A stretch of DNA of 64,000 nt from contig NZ_JAMLIE010000001.1 of the NCBI RefSeq assembly GCF_023954335.1, positions 1,550,001 to 1,614,000 of the forward strand. Direction: 5' to 3'. Below the pieces are notes generated by a model, which searched no databases, was not told the DNA's origin, and saw only the letters and a list, made by a program, of their open reading frames with translations. Below, piece by piece: positions 1 through 7,837 of the stretch (position 1 is its first letter; each line of letters starts with the position of its first letter). The translations under genes and the position numbers were made by a program. Origin of the DNA: Aquamicrobium sp. Lineage in GTDB: Bacteria; Pseudomonadota; Alphaproteobacteria; Rhizobiales; Rhizobiaceae.

Positions 1-1313
1 TTTTCGGCGACATCGCCCCGATCCGCTACGAGGGGCCGGGGTCCGCCAACCCGCTGGCCTACCGCCACTACGACCCCGACGAGGTCGTGCTCGGCAAGCG
101 ACTGGAGGACCATCTGCGCTTCGCGGTGGCCTACTGGCACTCGTTCAGCTGGGAAGGCGGCGACCCGTTCGGCGGCCGCACCTTCGAGCGGCCGTGGTTC
201 CCAAGGGGCACAGAAGCCGACACGATGGAGCTTGCCCGCCGCAAGGCCGATGTCGCCTTCGAGATGTTCCGGCTTCTAGGCACGCCGTTCTACTGCTTCC
301 ACGACGCGGACGTGCGCCCGGAGGGGGACACGCTCGCCGAGAGCTTTTCCCGCCTCGACGAGATCGCCGACATCTTCGCCGGCAAGCAGGAGGAGACGGG
401 GGTGAAGCTGCTGTGGGGCACGGCGAACCTCTTCTCCCACCGCCGCTACATGGCCGGTGCGGCCACCAACCCGGACCCGGACGTCTTCGCCTATGCGGCG
501 GCGACGGTGAAGGCCTGCATCGACGTGACGAAGCGCCTCGGCGGCGAGAACTACGTGCTGTGGGGCGGGCGCGAGGGCTACGAGACGCTGCTCAACACCG
601 ACATGAAGCGCGAGCGCCAGCAGGCCGGCCGCTTCCTGTCGCTGGTGGTCGACTACAAGCACCGGATCGGCTTCAAGGGCACGATCCTGATCGAGCCGAA
701 GCCGCAGGAGCCGACCAAGCATCAGTACGACTACGACGTCGCCACGGTCTACGGCTTCCTCAAGGATTTCGGGCTGGAGAAGGAGGTCAAGGTCAACATC
801 GAGGCCGGCCACGCCATTCTCGCCGGCCATTCCTTCGAGCACGAGCTGGCGCTGGCCGGCGCGCTCGGCATCCTCGGCTCCATCGACATGAACCGCAACG
901 ACTACCAGTCGGGCTGGGATACGGACCAGTTCCCCAACAACGTGCCCGAGGCGGCGCTGGCCTATTACGAGATCCTGAAGGCGGGCGGCTTCACCACCGG
1001 CGGCACCAATTTCGACGCGAAGCTGCGCCGCCAGTCGCTCGACCCACAGGATTTGCTGCTCGCCCATGTCGGCGGCATCGACACCTGCGCCCGCGGGTTG
1101 AAGGCGGCGGCGCGGATGCTGGAGGACCGGGCGTTGAGCGCCCCGCTCGAGGCCCGCTACGCCGGCTGGCAGGCGCCCGAGGCGCAGGCGATGCTGGCGG
1201 GCGAGCGCCGGCTCGAGGAGATTTTCGCCCGCGTACTCGGCGAGGCCATCGAGCCCCAGCCGCGCTCCGGCCGGCAGGAATATCTGGAGAACGTGGTCAA
1301 CCGCTACGTTTAG
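1..1313 (+). CDS. xylA: Xylose isomerase, 5' end cut by window edge
   Basis: XylA converts D-xylose to D-xylulose in the cytoplasm. The frame is open from base 3, so only the first few residues are missing; about 436 residues are visible against about 440 in the E. coli enzyme. The visible start ([16 protein letters not shown]) matches the usual XylA N-terminus, so the internal GTG at 87 is not the start. Metal and catalytic motifs are present in order: [48 protein letters not shown] and GGTNFDAK. The gene ends in TAG at 1311-1313. No other xylose gene follows; xylB or a transporter may lie upstream of the window. Confidence 0.96.
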   Translation, partial: FGDIAPIRYEGPGSANPLAYRHYDPDEVVLGKRLEDHLRFAVAYWHSFSWEGGDPFGGRTFERPWFPRGTEADTMELARRKADVAFEMFRLLGTPFYCFHDADVRPEGDTLAESFSRLDEIADIFAGKQEETGVKLLWGTANLFSHRRYMAGAATNPDPDVFAYAAATVKACIDVTKRLGGENYVLWGGREGYETLLNTDMKRERQQAGRFLSLVVDYKHRIGFKGTILIEPKPQEPTKHQYDYDVATVYGFLKDFGLEKEVKVNIEAGHAILAGHSFEHELALAGALGILGSIDMNRNDYQSGWDTDQFPNNVPEAALAYYEILKAGGFTTGGTNFDAKLRRQSLDPQDLLLAHVGGIDTCARGLKAAARMLEDRALSAPLEARYAGWQAPEAQAMLAGERRLEEIFARVLGEAIEPQPRSGRQEYLENVVNRYV

Positions 1314-1333
1314 CGGACACTTCACGAAGGTTC

Positions 1334-1469
1334 GCGCCGCCCCTCATCCGGCCCTTCGGGCCACCTTCTCCCCGTGAACGGGGAGAAGGGAAAAGCGGAA
1401 AGGTTGCGGCCAGTCCTCCTCTCCCCGTTCACGGGGAGAGGATGCCGGCAGGCAGGTGAGGGGCGGCGC
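1334..1469. repeat. RIME-like palindromic intergenic repeat
   Basis: A 136-bp palindromic mosaic. The outer arms are a perfect 13-bp inverted repeat, GCGCCGCCCCTCA (1334-1346) and TGAGGGGCGGCGC (1457-1469). Inside are a GGCCC-TTC-GGGCC hairpin and two hairpins built on CTCCCCGT/ACGGGGAG, flanked by CTT/AAG and CCT/AGG. This organisation resembles the RIME intergenic mosaic elements of rhizobia. It lies just after xylA and could fold at the end of that transcript. Confidence 0.8.
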
Positions 1470-1584
1470 AGTCCTTCCTGAACTAAAGTGCCCCGCGACG
1501 TGAAGGCGGCCGCAGTCACGTTTTTCCAATCCAAGCTGGAAAATTGGCACCCGCTTTCTGGTAATTCGCTTCCAGGCGATCCAT

Positions 1585-1604
1585 ATATCGCCAATGGACG
1601 ATAT
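1585..1604. promoter_or_regulatory. Inverted repeat at ArsR gene start, possible auto-operator
   Basis: ATATCG (1585-1590) and CGATAT (1599-1604) form a perfect 6-bp inverted repeat with an 8-bp spacer. It overlaps the ATG at 1594 and touches the alternative ATG at 1603. ArsR-family repressors often bind such dyads at their own promoter. The assignment is inferred from position and symmetry only. Confidence 0.4.
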
Positions 1605-1899
1605 GACGACCGATCACGACGCGATCCTCAAGGCGCTGGCGCATCCGGTGCGGCGGGCGATGCTGTCATGGCTCAAGGAGCCTAAGCGGCATTTCTCGGC
1701 GCAGGCCCACCCGCTGGAGATGGGCGTGTGCGCCGGCAGCTTCGAGCGCTGCGGCCTGTCGCAATCGACGGTCTCGGCGCATCTGGCAGTGCTCGCGGCC
1801 AGCGGCCTCGTCACCACGCGCAAAGTCGGCCCATACGTCTTCTATGCCCGCGACGAGGCGGCGATCGCCGCTTTCCGCTCCTCCCTCCATGACCTCTGA
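1594..1899 (+). CDS. ArsR-family winged-helix repressor
   Basis: A 101-residue ArsR-type regulator. It begins with the family's N-terminal helix (ILKALAHPVRRAMLSWL). The recognition helix is around residues 54-70 (GLSQSTVSAHLAVLAASG) and the wing follows (VTTRKVGPYVFYARDE). Cys46 and Cys53 lie in the loop before the recognition helix and could sense metals or electrophiles. A second ATG at 1603 gives a 98-residue protein and would leave the ATATCG/CGATAT dyad mostly upstream. The stop is 13 bp before the Old Yellow Enzyme ATG, so the two are probably co-transcribed, with the regulator controlling the reductase. Confidence 0.88.
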   Translation: MDDMTTDHDAILKALAHPVRRAMLSWLKEPKRHFSAQAHPLEMGVCAGSFERCGLSQSTVSAHLAVLAASGLVTTRKVGPYVFYARDEAAIAAFRSSLHDL

Positions 1900-1912
1900 C
1901 AACGGTGAAGCC

Positions 1913-3028
1913 ATGACCACGCTTTTCGATCCCGTAGCCCTCGGTGCGATCCCGGCCGCCAACCGCATCGCCATGGCCCCGCTGACGCGCAACCGCTCGC
2001 CGGGCGCGGTGCCGGGCGCGCTGGTCGCCGACTATTACGCGCAGCGCGCCTCGGCCGGGCTGATCATCACCGAAGGCACGGCGATCACGCATCAGGGGCA
2101 GGGCTATGCCGACGTGCCGGGGCTCTACGCGCCAGAGCAGCTCGCCGGCTGGCGGCGCGTCACCGACAGGGTGCACGACAAGGGCGGGCGCATCGTCACC
2201 CAGCTCTGGCATGTCGGCCGCGTCTCGCATGACACGCTCCAGCCCGCCGGGGCGAGCCCGGTCGCGCCATCGGCGGTTTCCGCGCAGGCGAAGACCTACC
2301 TCGTCAACCCGGACGGCAGCGGCAGTTTCGCCGAGACCTCCGCGCCGCGCGCGCTTGAGCTCTCCGAAATCCCCGGCATCCTCGACGACTACCGCCGCGC
2401 CGCGAAGGCGGCGGTGGAGGAGGCCGGCTTCGACGGCGTCGAGATCCACGGCGCCAACGGCTATCTGGTCGACCAGTTCCTGCGCGCCGGCAGCAACCGC
2501 CGCACCGACGCCTATGGCGGGTCGATCGAGAACCGCGCCCGCTTCCTGTTCGAGGTGGTGGACGCCGTCACCGAAGGGGCGGGCAGGGGCCGCGTCGGCA
2601 TCCGCCTGTCGCCGGTGACGCCCGCCAACGACGCCTCTGACCCCGAGCCGCAGCCGCTGTTCGAGCATGTCGCGCGCGGCCTCGGGTCCCGCGGCCTCGC
2701 TTATGTCCATGTGATCGAGGGAGCGACCGGCGGCCCGCGCGACTACCGGCAAGGTGCGCGCGACTTCGATTACGCCGTCTTCAAGGCCGCCTATCGCGAC
2801 GCCGGCGGCAAGGGCGCGTGGATGCTCAACAACGGTTACGACGCCGAGCTGGCGAAGCAGGCGGTGGAAAGCGGCGCGGCCGACCTCGTTGCCTTCGGCC
2901 GGCTGTTCATCGCCAATCCCGATCTGGTCGAGCGGCTGAAGAAGGCGCTTCCCCTCAACGAGCCGGACAGGAAGACCTTCTACGGCGGCGGCGAGAAGGG
3001 CTATACGGACTACCCGTTCGCGGCCTGA
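1913..3028 (+). CDS. Old Yellow Enzyme family alkene reductase
   Basis: A 371-residue FMN-dependent NAD(P)H oxidoreductase of the OYE/NemA group, which reduces activated C=C bonds or nitro groups. Family motifs are clear: MAPLTRNR near residue 21, WHVGRVS, EIHGANGYLVDQFL (substrate-binding His/Asn and substrate pocket), NRRTDAYGGS, and FGRLFIANPDLVERL at the phosphate-binding end. The start at 1913 gives the usual N-terminus (TTLFDPVALG); earlier in-frame codons overlap the ArsR gene. It likely forms a two-gene operon with the ArsR regulator. The physiological substrate cannot be told from sequence. Confidence 0.93.
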   Translation: MTTLFDPVALGAIPAANRIAMAPLTRNRSPGAVPGALVADYYAQRASAGLIITEGTAITHQGQGYADVPGLYAPEQLAGWRRVTDRVHDKGGRIVTQLWHVGRVSHDTLQPAGASPVAPSAVSAQAKTYLVNPDGSGSFAETSAPRALELSEIPGILDDYRRAAKAAVEEAGFDGVEIHGANGYLVDQFLRAGSNRRTDAYGGSIENRARFLFEVVDAVTEGAGRGRVGIRLSPVTPANDASDPEPQPLFEHVARGLGSRGLAYVHVIEGATGGPRDYRQGARDFDYAVFKAAYRDAGGKGAWMLNNGYDAELAKQAVESGAADLVAFGRLFIANPDLVERLKKALPLNEPDRKTFYGGGEKGYTDYPFAA

Positions 3029-3040
3029 CGGGCCGGGCGC

Positions 3041-3538
3041 TCAATCGGGGAGTCTCACTTCCCACGGGTCGGTGAAGTGGTGCTCCTCGAGATTGTCGCC
3101 GTCGCCGCCGCGGTCGACGACGAGGAAATCCTGCGGCGCGCCGATGGGCGTCAGCACCGCGTGCCATATGTTGCGGCGGTAGTTGACGCCCTGTCCCGGC
3201 AAGGTGAAGAAGGCCTGCGGCGTGCCCGGGCCGTCCGGCCCGTCGGGGCAGACGACGACGAGGAACGGCGCCGGCGACAGCGGCACGAACGCCTGGCTGC
3301 CGAAGGGATGGCGCTCGACCATGCCGAGCTTCAGCGGGAAGTCGTAGGGCGTGCCCCTGAACAGCGAGATCAGCACCCGCGCGTTCGGCCCCTCGGCCTC
3401 GACTCTTGCGAGGTCGTGGTAGCGCTCGCACTTGCCCGCGTTGATCGGGAAGTGGTTCTCCCAGTCGGTGTCGATGACGTCGCCGAACGGGGCGAAGGCG
3501 GCCCGCGTCAGCTTCTGTGCGGTAAGGGTGCGGCTCAT
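3041..3538 (-). CDS. allA: Ureidoglycolate lyase
   Basis: A 165-residue AllA-family enzyme that splits ureidoglycolate into glyoxylate and urea, the last step of the allantoin branch. Family hallmarks include FAPFGDVI near the N-terminus, GMVERHPFGSQAFVPL, and GVNYRRNIWHAVL in the cupin-like core. Its ATG overlaps the stop of allE (ATGA, 3535-3538), so it is probably translationally coupled as the last gene of allE-allA. Its stop is only 12 bp from the stop of the converging OYE gene. Confidence 0.93.
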   Translation of the reverse strand: MSRTLTAQKLTRAAFAPFGDVIDTDWENHFPINAGKCERYHDLARVEAEGPNARVLISLFRGTPYDFPLKLGMVERHPFGSQAFVPLSPAPFLVVVCPDGPDGPGTPQAFFTLPGQGVNYRRNIWHAVLTPIGAPQDFLVVDRGGDGDNLEEHHFTDPWEVRLPD

Positions 3539-4362
3539 CGAAACGCGAGCTTCGCGTGGCGGTTGACGTCCTTGTAGAGCAGGTAGCGGAACCTGCCCGG
3601 CCCCCCGGCATAGCAGGCCTGCGGGCAGAAGGCGCGCAGCCACATATAGTCGCCGGCCTCGACCTCGACCCAATCCTTGTTGAGCTTGTAGACCGCCTTG
3701 CCTTCCAGCACGTAGAGCCCGTGCTCCATCACATGCGTCTCCTCGAACGGGATCAGTCCGCCCGGCTCGAAGGTGACGATTGTGACGTGCATGTCGTGGC
3801 GCAGATCCTCGGGATCGACGAAGCGCGTCGTCGCCCATCTCCCTTCCGTGTCCGGCATCGGCGAGGGGGCGATGTCGGCCTCGTTCAGGAACAGCGGGTC
3901 CGGCGCGTCCAGCCCCTCGACGAAGTCGTAAGCCTTCCTGACCCAGTGGAAGCGCGTGGTCCCGGCGCCCTCGTTGCGCGCCGTCCAGCCGCTCGCCGGC
4001 GGCAGGTAGGCGTAGCAGCCGGGCGTCATGACATGGCTTTCGCCGTCGAGCGTGACGGTCAGTTCGCCGTCGACCACGAAGATGACGCCCTCGGCGTCGG
4101 CCTCGGGCTCCGGCCGGTCGCTGCCGCCGCCGGGCTGGACCTCCATGATGTATTGCGAGAACGTCTCGGCGAAGCCCGAGAGCGGCCGTGACAAGATCCA
4201 CAGCCGCGTTCCTTCCCAGAACGGCAGGTAGCTGGTGACGATGTCGCTCATCACGCCTTTCGGGATCACCGCATAGGCGTCGGTGAACACGGCGCGGCCG
4301 GTGTGGAGCTCGGTCTGCGGGGGCAGCCCCCCATGCGGCGCGTAATAGGTGCGGCCGGTCAT
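3535..4362 (-). CDS. allE: (S)-ureidoglycine aminohydrolase
   Basis: A 275-residue bicupin protein (YlbA/AllE type) that hydrolyses (S)-ureidoglycine to (S)-ureidoglycolate and ammonia. The N-terminus (YYAPHGGLPPQ) and the C-terminal cupin motif (THVMEHGLYVLEGKAVY), with metal-binding His and Glu, fit the family, as does the ending YLLYKDVNRHAKL. Its substrate normally comes from allantoate amidohydrolase, which is not encoded in this window. The gene lies 14 bp after puuE-uraD and overlaps allA by 4 bp, so the three form one leftward operon. Confidence 0.92.
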   Translation of the reverse strand: MTGRTYYAPHGGLPPQTELHTGRAVFTDAYAVIPKGVMSDIVTSYLPFWEGTRLWILSRPLSGFAETFSQYIMEVQPGGGSDRPEPEADAEGVIFVVDGELTVTLDGESHVMTPGCYAYLPPASGWTARNEGAGTTRFHWVRKAYDFVEGLDAPDPLFLNEADIAPSPMPDTEGRWATTRFVDPEDLRHDMHVTIVTFEPGGLIPFEETHVMEHGLYVLEGKAVYKLNKDWVEVEAGDYMWLRAFCPQACYAGGPGRFRYLLYKDVNRHAKLAFR

Positions 4363-4376
4363 TGTGCGTTCTTCCT

Positions 4377-5810
4377 TCAGGAGGGGAGGAGGGCGTTGAG
4401 CCGCAGCGCGGCGATGCGCTCCACCTGCCGGCAGGCGGTGGCGAACTCCGTGTCGCGGTCGTTGTCGATGCGGGCGCGGAAGGCGGCGAGGATGCCCGCC
4501 CTGGTGTTGTCCTTGACCGCGATGATGAAGGGGAAGCCGAACTTTTCCGTATAGGCGTCGTTCAGCCGGGTGAAGGTCTCGCGCTCGTCGTCGGTCAGCG
4601 CGTCGAGGCCGGCCGAGGCCTGCTCGGCCGTCGACTCCGCTGTCAGCCGCTTCGCCTGCGCCAGCTTGCCGGCAAGGTCGGGATGGGCTTTCAGCACGCA
4701 GAGCCGCTCGTCCGCGCTGGCGGAGCGGAAGGCGCGGCAGAGCGCGTTGTGGACGCCGGAAGCGCAATCGTGCGCCGGGCCGAGCTCGAGCTCGAAGGCG
4801 CGCTCGGCGACCCACGGAGAATGCTCGAAGATCGAGCCGAATCTTGCCACGAACGCATCGCGATCCATGCGGCTCGGCCGCAGGGCCGGCGGGGCGTAGG
4901 GGTGGGCCTCGCGCCAGTGGGCGGCGATCTCCCCGCGCGTCGGCAGCCAGACGCGGTCGTGACTCATGACGTAGTCGATGAAGCGCCGGAGCGCGGAGGC
5001 GCGGCCCGGCCGGCCAATCAGCCGGCAGTGGAGGCCAATGCTCATCATCGCCGGGCGACCGGCCTGTCCTTCCGCATAGAGCGTGTCGAAGGCGTCCTTG
5101 AGATAGGCGAAGAACTGGTCGCCGCTGTTGAAGCCCTGCGCGGTGGCGAAGCGCATGTCGTTGGCGTCGAGCGTGTAGGGGATGACGAGCTGCGGCGGGA
5201 CCGGATTGCCGTGGCCGTCATGGTCGAGCCAGTAGGGCAGGTCGTCGTCATAGGTGTCGGAAATCCAGTCGAAGCCGCCTTCGCCTGCCGCGAGCCGGAC
5301 CGAATTGACCGAGGTGCGGCCGAGATACATGCCGCGCGGCCGCTCTCCCACGACTTCCGCATGCAGACGGATCGCTTCGAGAAGGTCCTTGCGCTCCTCG
5401 GCCTCGTCATGGTCGCGATAGTCGATCCAGCGCAGGCCGTGGCTGGCGATCTCCCAGCCGGCCGCCTTCATCGCCGCGACCTGGTCGGGCGAGCGGGCGA
5501 GCGCGGTGGCGACGCCGTAGACGGTGACGGGAACCTGCGCCGTCGTGAACATGCGGTGAAGCCGCCAGAAGCCGGCGCGCGCGCCGTATTCGTAGATCGA
5601 TTCCATGTTCCAGTGGCGCTTGCCCGGCCACGGCGCCGCGCCCACCACCTCCGACAGGAACGCCTCCGACGCCGCGTCGCCGTGCAGCACGCAGTTCTCG
5701 CCGCCTTCCTCGTAGTTGACCACGAACTGGACGGCGACATGCGCGCCGCCCGGCCATTTCGCATCGGGCGGGTTCGCGCCGTAGCCGCGCATGTCTCTGG
5801 GGTATCGCAT
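4377..5810 (-). CDS. puuE-uraD: Fused allantoinase (PuuE) and OHCU decarboxylase (UraD)
   Basis: A 477-residue fusion. Residues 1 to about 310 are a PuuE-type allantoinase of the polysaccharide-deacetylase fold (RYPRDMRGYGANPP, WEIASHGLRW, HCRLIGRPGRASAL). From about 325 to the end is the OHCU decarboxylase domain, with SPWVAERAFE, the catalytic KAHPDLAGKLA and the STAEQASAGLD stretch. It should therefore turn OHCU into (S)-allantoin and then allantoin into allantoate. The domain order is the reverse of the chemical order. It heads a leftward operon with allE and allA, divergent from hiuH-xdhABC. Confidence 0.94.
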   Translation of the reverse strand: MRYPRDMRGYGANPPDAKWPGGAHVAVQFVVNYEEGGENCVLHGDAASEAFLSEVVGAAPWPGKRHWNMESIYEYGARAGFWRLHRMFTTAQVPVTVYGVATALARSPDQVAAMKAAGWEIASHGLRWIDYRDHDEAEERKDLLEAIRLHAEVVGERPRGMYLGRTSVNSVRLAAGEGGFDWISDTYDDDLPYWLDHDGHGNPVPPQLVIPYTLDANDMRFATAQGFNSGDQFFAYLKDAFDTLYAEGQAGRPAMMSIGLHCRLIGRPGRASALRRFIDYVMSHDRVWLPTRGEIAAHWREAHPYAPPALRPSRMDRDAFVARFGSIFEHSPWVAERAFELELGPAHDCASGVHNALCRAFRSASADERLCVLKAHPDLAGKLAQAKRLTAESTAEQASAGLDALTDDERETFTRLNDAYTEKFGFPFIIAVKDNTRAGILAAFRARIDNDRDTEFATACRQVERIAALRLNALLPS

Positions 5811-5989
5811 CCAGGGTGCCCTCGTCGTTTCCTCAAGAATAATTCAAAACCGGCATGCCATTCCCCCTCGAAAGTTTGAAAGTGTTTTGGCCCCTTTCTG
5901 CTGGCCTGTCCTTTTCGATGCAATAGAGTATCGTGAATCCGCGCGCCGAAACCGCCGATGCGACGCGGGCGCGGCCGCAGGGAGAAACG
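5811..5989. promoter_or_regulatory. Divergent promoter region of the two purine operons
   Basis: These 179 bp separate the leftward puuE-uraD/allE/allA operon from the rightward hiuH/xdhABC operon and must hold both promoters. The segment 5835-5900 is A/T-richer than its surroundings. TTCAAA (5843-5848) and TTTGAA (5875-5880) form a spaced dyad. No operator can be assigned with certainty. Confidence 0.5.
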
Positions 5990-6349
5990 ATGGCTGGGAA
6001 CGCACGACTTACGACCCACGTGCTCGATACCGCCAGCGGCCGGCCGGCCGAGGGGCTGAAGATCGCGCTCTATCGGGTCAGCGGCAATTCGCACAAGAAG
6101 ATCAAGGAAGTCGTCACCAACGCCGACGGCCGCTGCGACGCGCCGCTGCTCGAAGGCAACGACTTCCGCACCGGCCAGTACGAGCTCGTCTTCTTCGCCG
6201 GCGACTATCTGCGCGCCGGCAATGCTACCCTGCCGGAGCCGCTGTTCCTCGACCAGATTCCCATCCGCTTCGGCATGGCGCAGGAGGCGCATTACCACGT
6301 GCCGCTGCTCCTTTCCCCCTTCGGCTACTCGACCTACAGGGGAAGCTGA
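5990..6349 (+). CDS. uraH: 5-hydroxyisourate hydrolase
   Basis: A 119-residue transthyretin-related enzyme that hydrolyses 5-hydroxyisourate, the product of urate oxidation, to OHCU. It has the N-terminal motif [14 protein letters not shown] and the diagnostic C-terminal tetrapeptide YRGS. The ATG at 5990 follows GGAGAAACG, a good ribosome site, and removes an implausible Arg-rich extension possible from a start at 5933. The stop overlaps the xdhA start (ATGA, 6349), so it leads the uraH-xdhABC operon. It feeds the UraD domain encoded across the divergent promoter. Confidence 0.94.
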   Translation: MAGNARLTTHVLDTASGRPAEGLKIALYRVSGNSHKKIKEVVTNADGRCDAPLLEGNDFRTGQYELVFFAGDYLRAGNATLPEPLFLDQIPIRFGMAQEAHYHVPLLLSPFGYSTYRGS

Positions 6350-7833
6350 TGAGCCAAGGGGCTGGATTGCCGCGCCGCGAGATCCGCTTCCTGCTCAACG
6401 GCGAGGCGGTCGCGCTTGCCGATTTGCGGTCGCACGAGACGCTGCTCGACTGGCTGCGCCTGCGCCGCGGCCTCAACGGCACCAAGGAAGGCTGCGCCGA
6501 AGGCGATTGCGGGGCCTGCACGGTGCTTGTTGGGCGCCTCGGCACGGATGGCCTCGTCTATGAGAGCGTCAACGCCTGCATCCGCTTCCTCGGCTCGCTC
6601 GACGGCTGCCACGTCGTCACCGTCGAGCACCTGAAGGGCGCGGACGGAGCGCTGCACCCGGTCCAGCAGGCGATGGTCGATTTCCACGGCTCGCAATGCG
6701 GCTTCTGCACGCCGGGCTTCGTCATGTCGCTCTACGGCCTGTGGATGCGCGAGCCCCGCCCCTCCGACGCGCGTATCGAGAAGGCGTTGCAGGGAAACCT
6801 GTGCCGCTGCACCGGCTACGAGGCGATCATGCGCGCCGCGCGCGCCGTCTCGACCTATGGCGAGGCGGGCCGCGACCCGCTCGCCGCCGAGCGCGCCGAT
6901 GTGACGGCGCGGCTCACGGCGATGCGCGACGGACGCCGCGTCGAGATCGGCGAGGGCCGCGAGCGGCTGGTCGTGCCGGCCTCGCTCGACGATTTCGCCG
7001 CGATCATGGAAGCCGAGCCGAAGGCGACCATTGTCGCCGGCTCGACCGATGTCGGCCTGTGGGTCACGAAGATGATGCGCGACATCGCGCCGGTCGTCTT
7101 CATCGGCGGGCTTCAGGAGTTGCAGGCGATCTCCGAGACGGACGGCGTCGTCACCATCGGCGCCGGCGTCACCTATACCGACGCGCGCGGCCACCTTGCC
7201 GCCCGCATCCCGGCGCTGGGGGCCCTGATCGACCGCATCGGCGGCGAGCAGGTGCGCAACATGGGCACCATCGGCGGCAACATCGCCAACGGCTCGCCCA
7301 TCGGCGATACGCCGCCGCCGCTGATCGCGCTGGGCGCCCGGCTCACGCTGCGCAAGGGCGGGCAACGCCGCACCATCGCGCTGGAGGACTTCTTCATCGC
7401 CTATGGCAGGCAGGACCGCCAGCCGGGCGAGTTCGTCGAGGCGGTGCATGTGCCGCTGCCCGAACGGCACGCGCATTTCGCCGTCTACAAGGTGTCGAAG
7501 CGCCGCGACGAGGACATCACCGCCGCGCTCGGCGCGTTCCACGTCAGCGTCGAGAACGGGATCGTCGCGTCCGCGCGCATCGCCTATGGCGGCATGGCGG
7601 CGACGCCAAAGCGGGCGCGGGCGGTGGAGGCGGCGCTCCTCGGCAAGCCGTGGACGCCGGAGACGGTGGAGGCGGCGCAAGCAGCCTACGCGCAGGACTA
7701 CCAGCCGCTGACCGACATGCGCGCCTCGGCCGAATACCGCGCGCTGGCGGCAAGGAACCTTCTCCTGCGCTTCTACATGGAGACGACCGGCACCGCGCGG
7801 CCGTTCGCGGTGAAGCGGTACGAGGTCGCGTGA
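6349..7833 (+). CDS. xdhA: Xanthine dehydrogenase small subunit (2Fe-2S and FAD)
   Basis: A 494-residue subunit. The N-terminal ferredoxin domain (about 8-90) has the cluster motif CAEGDCGACTVLVG. The second 2Fe-2S domain has CGFCTPGFV and GNLCRCTGY. The FAD domain follows, with IVAGSTDVGLWVTK and NMGTIGGNIANGSPIGD. It passes electrons from the molybdenum site in XdhB through two FeS clusters to FAD and NAD+. The start overlaps the uraH stop; xdhB follows after 4 bp. The length fits the two-subunit bacterial xanthine dehydrogenases. Confidence 0.96.
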   Translation: MSQGAGLPRREIRFLLNGEAVALADLRSHETLLDWLRLRRGLNGTKEGCAEGDCGACTVLVGRLGTDGLVYESVNACIRFLGSLDGCHVVTVEHLKGADGALHPVQQAMVDFHGSQCGFCTPGFVMSLYGLWMREPRPSDARIEKALQGNLCRCTGYEAIMRAARAVSTYGEAGRDPLAAERADVTARLTAMRDGRRVEIGEGRERLVVPASLDDFAAIMEAEPKATIVAGSTDVGLWVTKMMRDIAPVVFIGGLQELQAISETDGVVTIGAGVTYTDARGHLAARIPALGALIDRIGGEQVRNMGTIGGNIANGSPIGDTPPPLIALGARLTLRKGGQRRTIALEDFFIAYGRQDRQPGEFVEAVHVPLPERHAHFAVYKVSKRRDEDITAALGAFHVSVENGIVASARIAYGGMAATPKRARAVEAALLGKPWTPETVEAAQAAYAQDYQPLTDMRASAEYRALAARNLLLRFYMETTGTARPFAVKRYEVA

Positions 7834-7837
7834 GGCC

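Noticed and set aside
4362..5879. Long open frame on the + strand opposite puuE-uraD
   Set aside because: High-GC shadow of the minus-strand fusion gene; its product is Arg/Ala/Gly-rich with no domain, while the minus frame has two clear enzyme domains.
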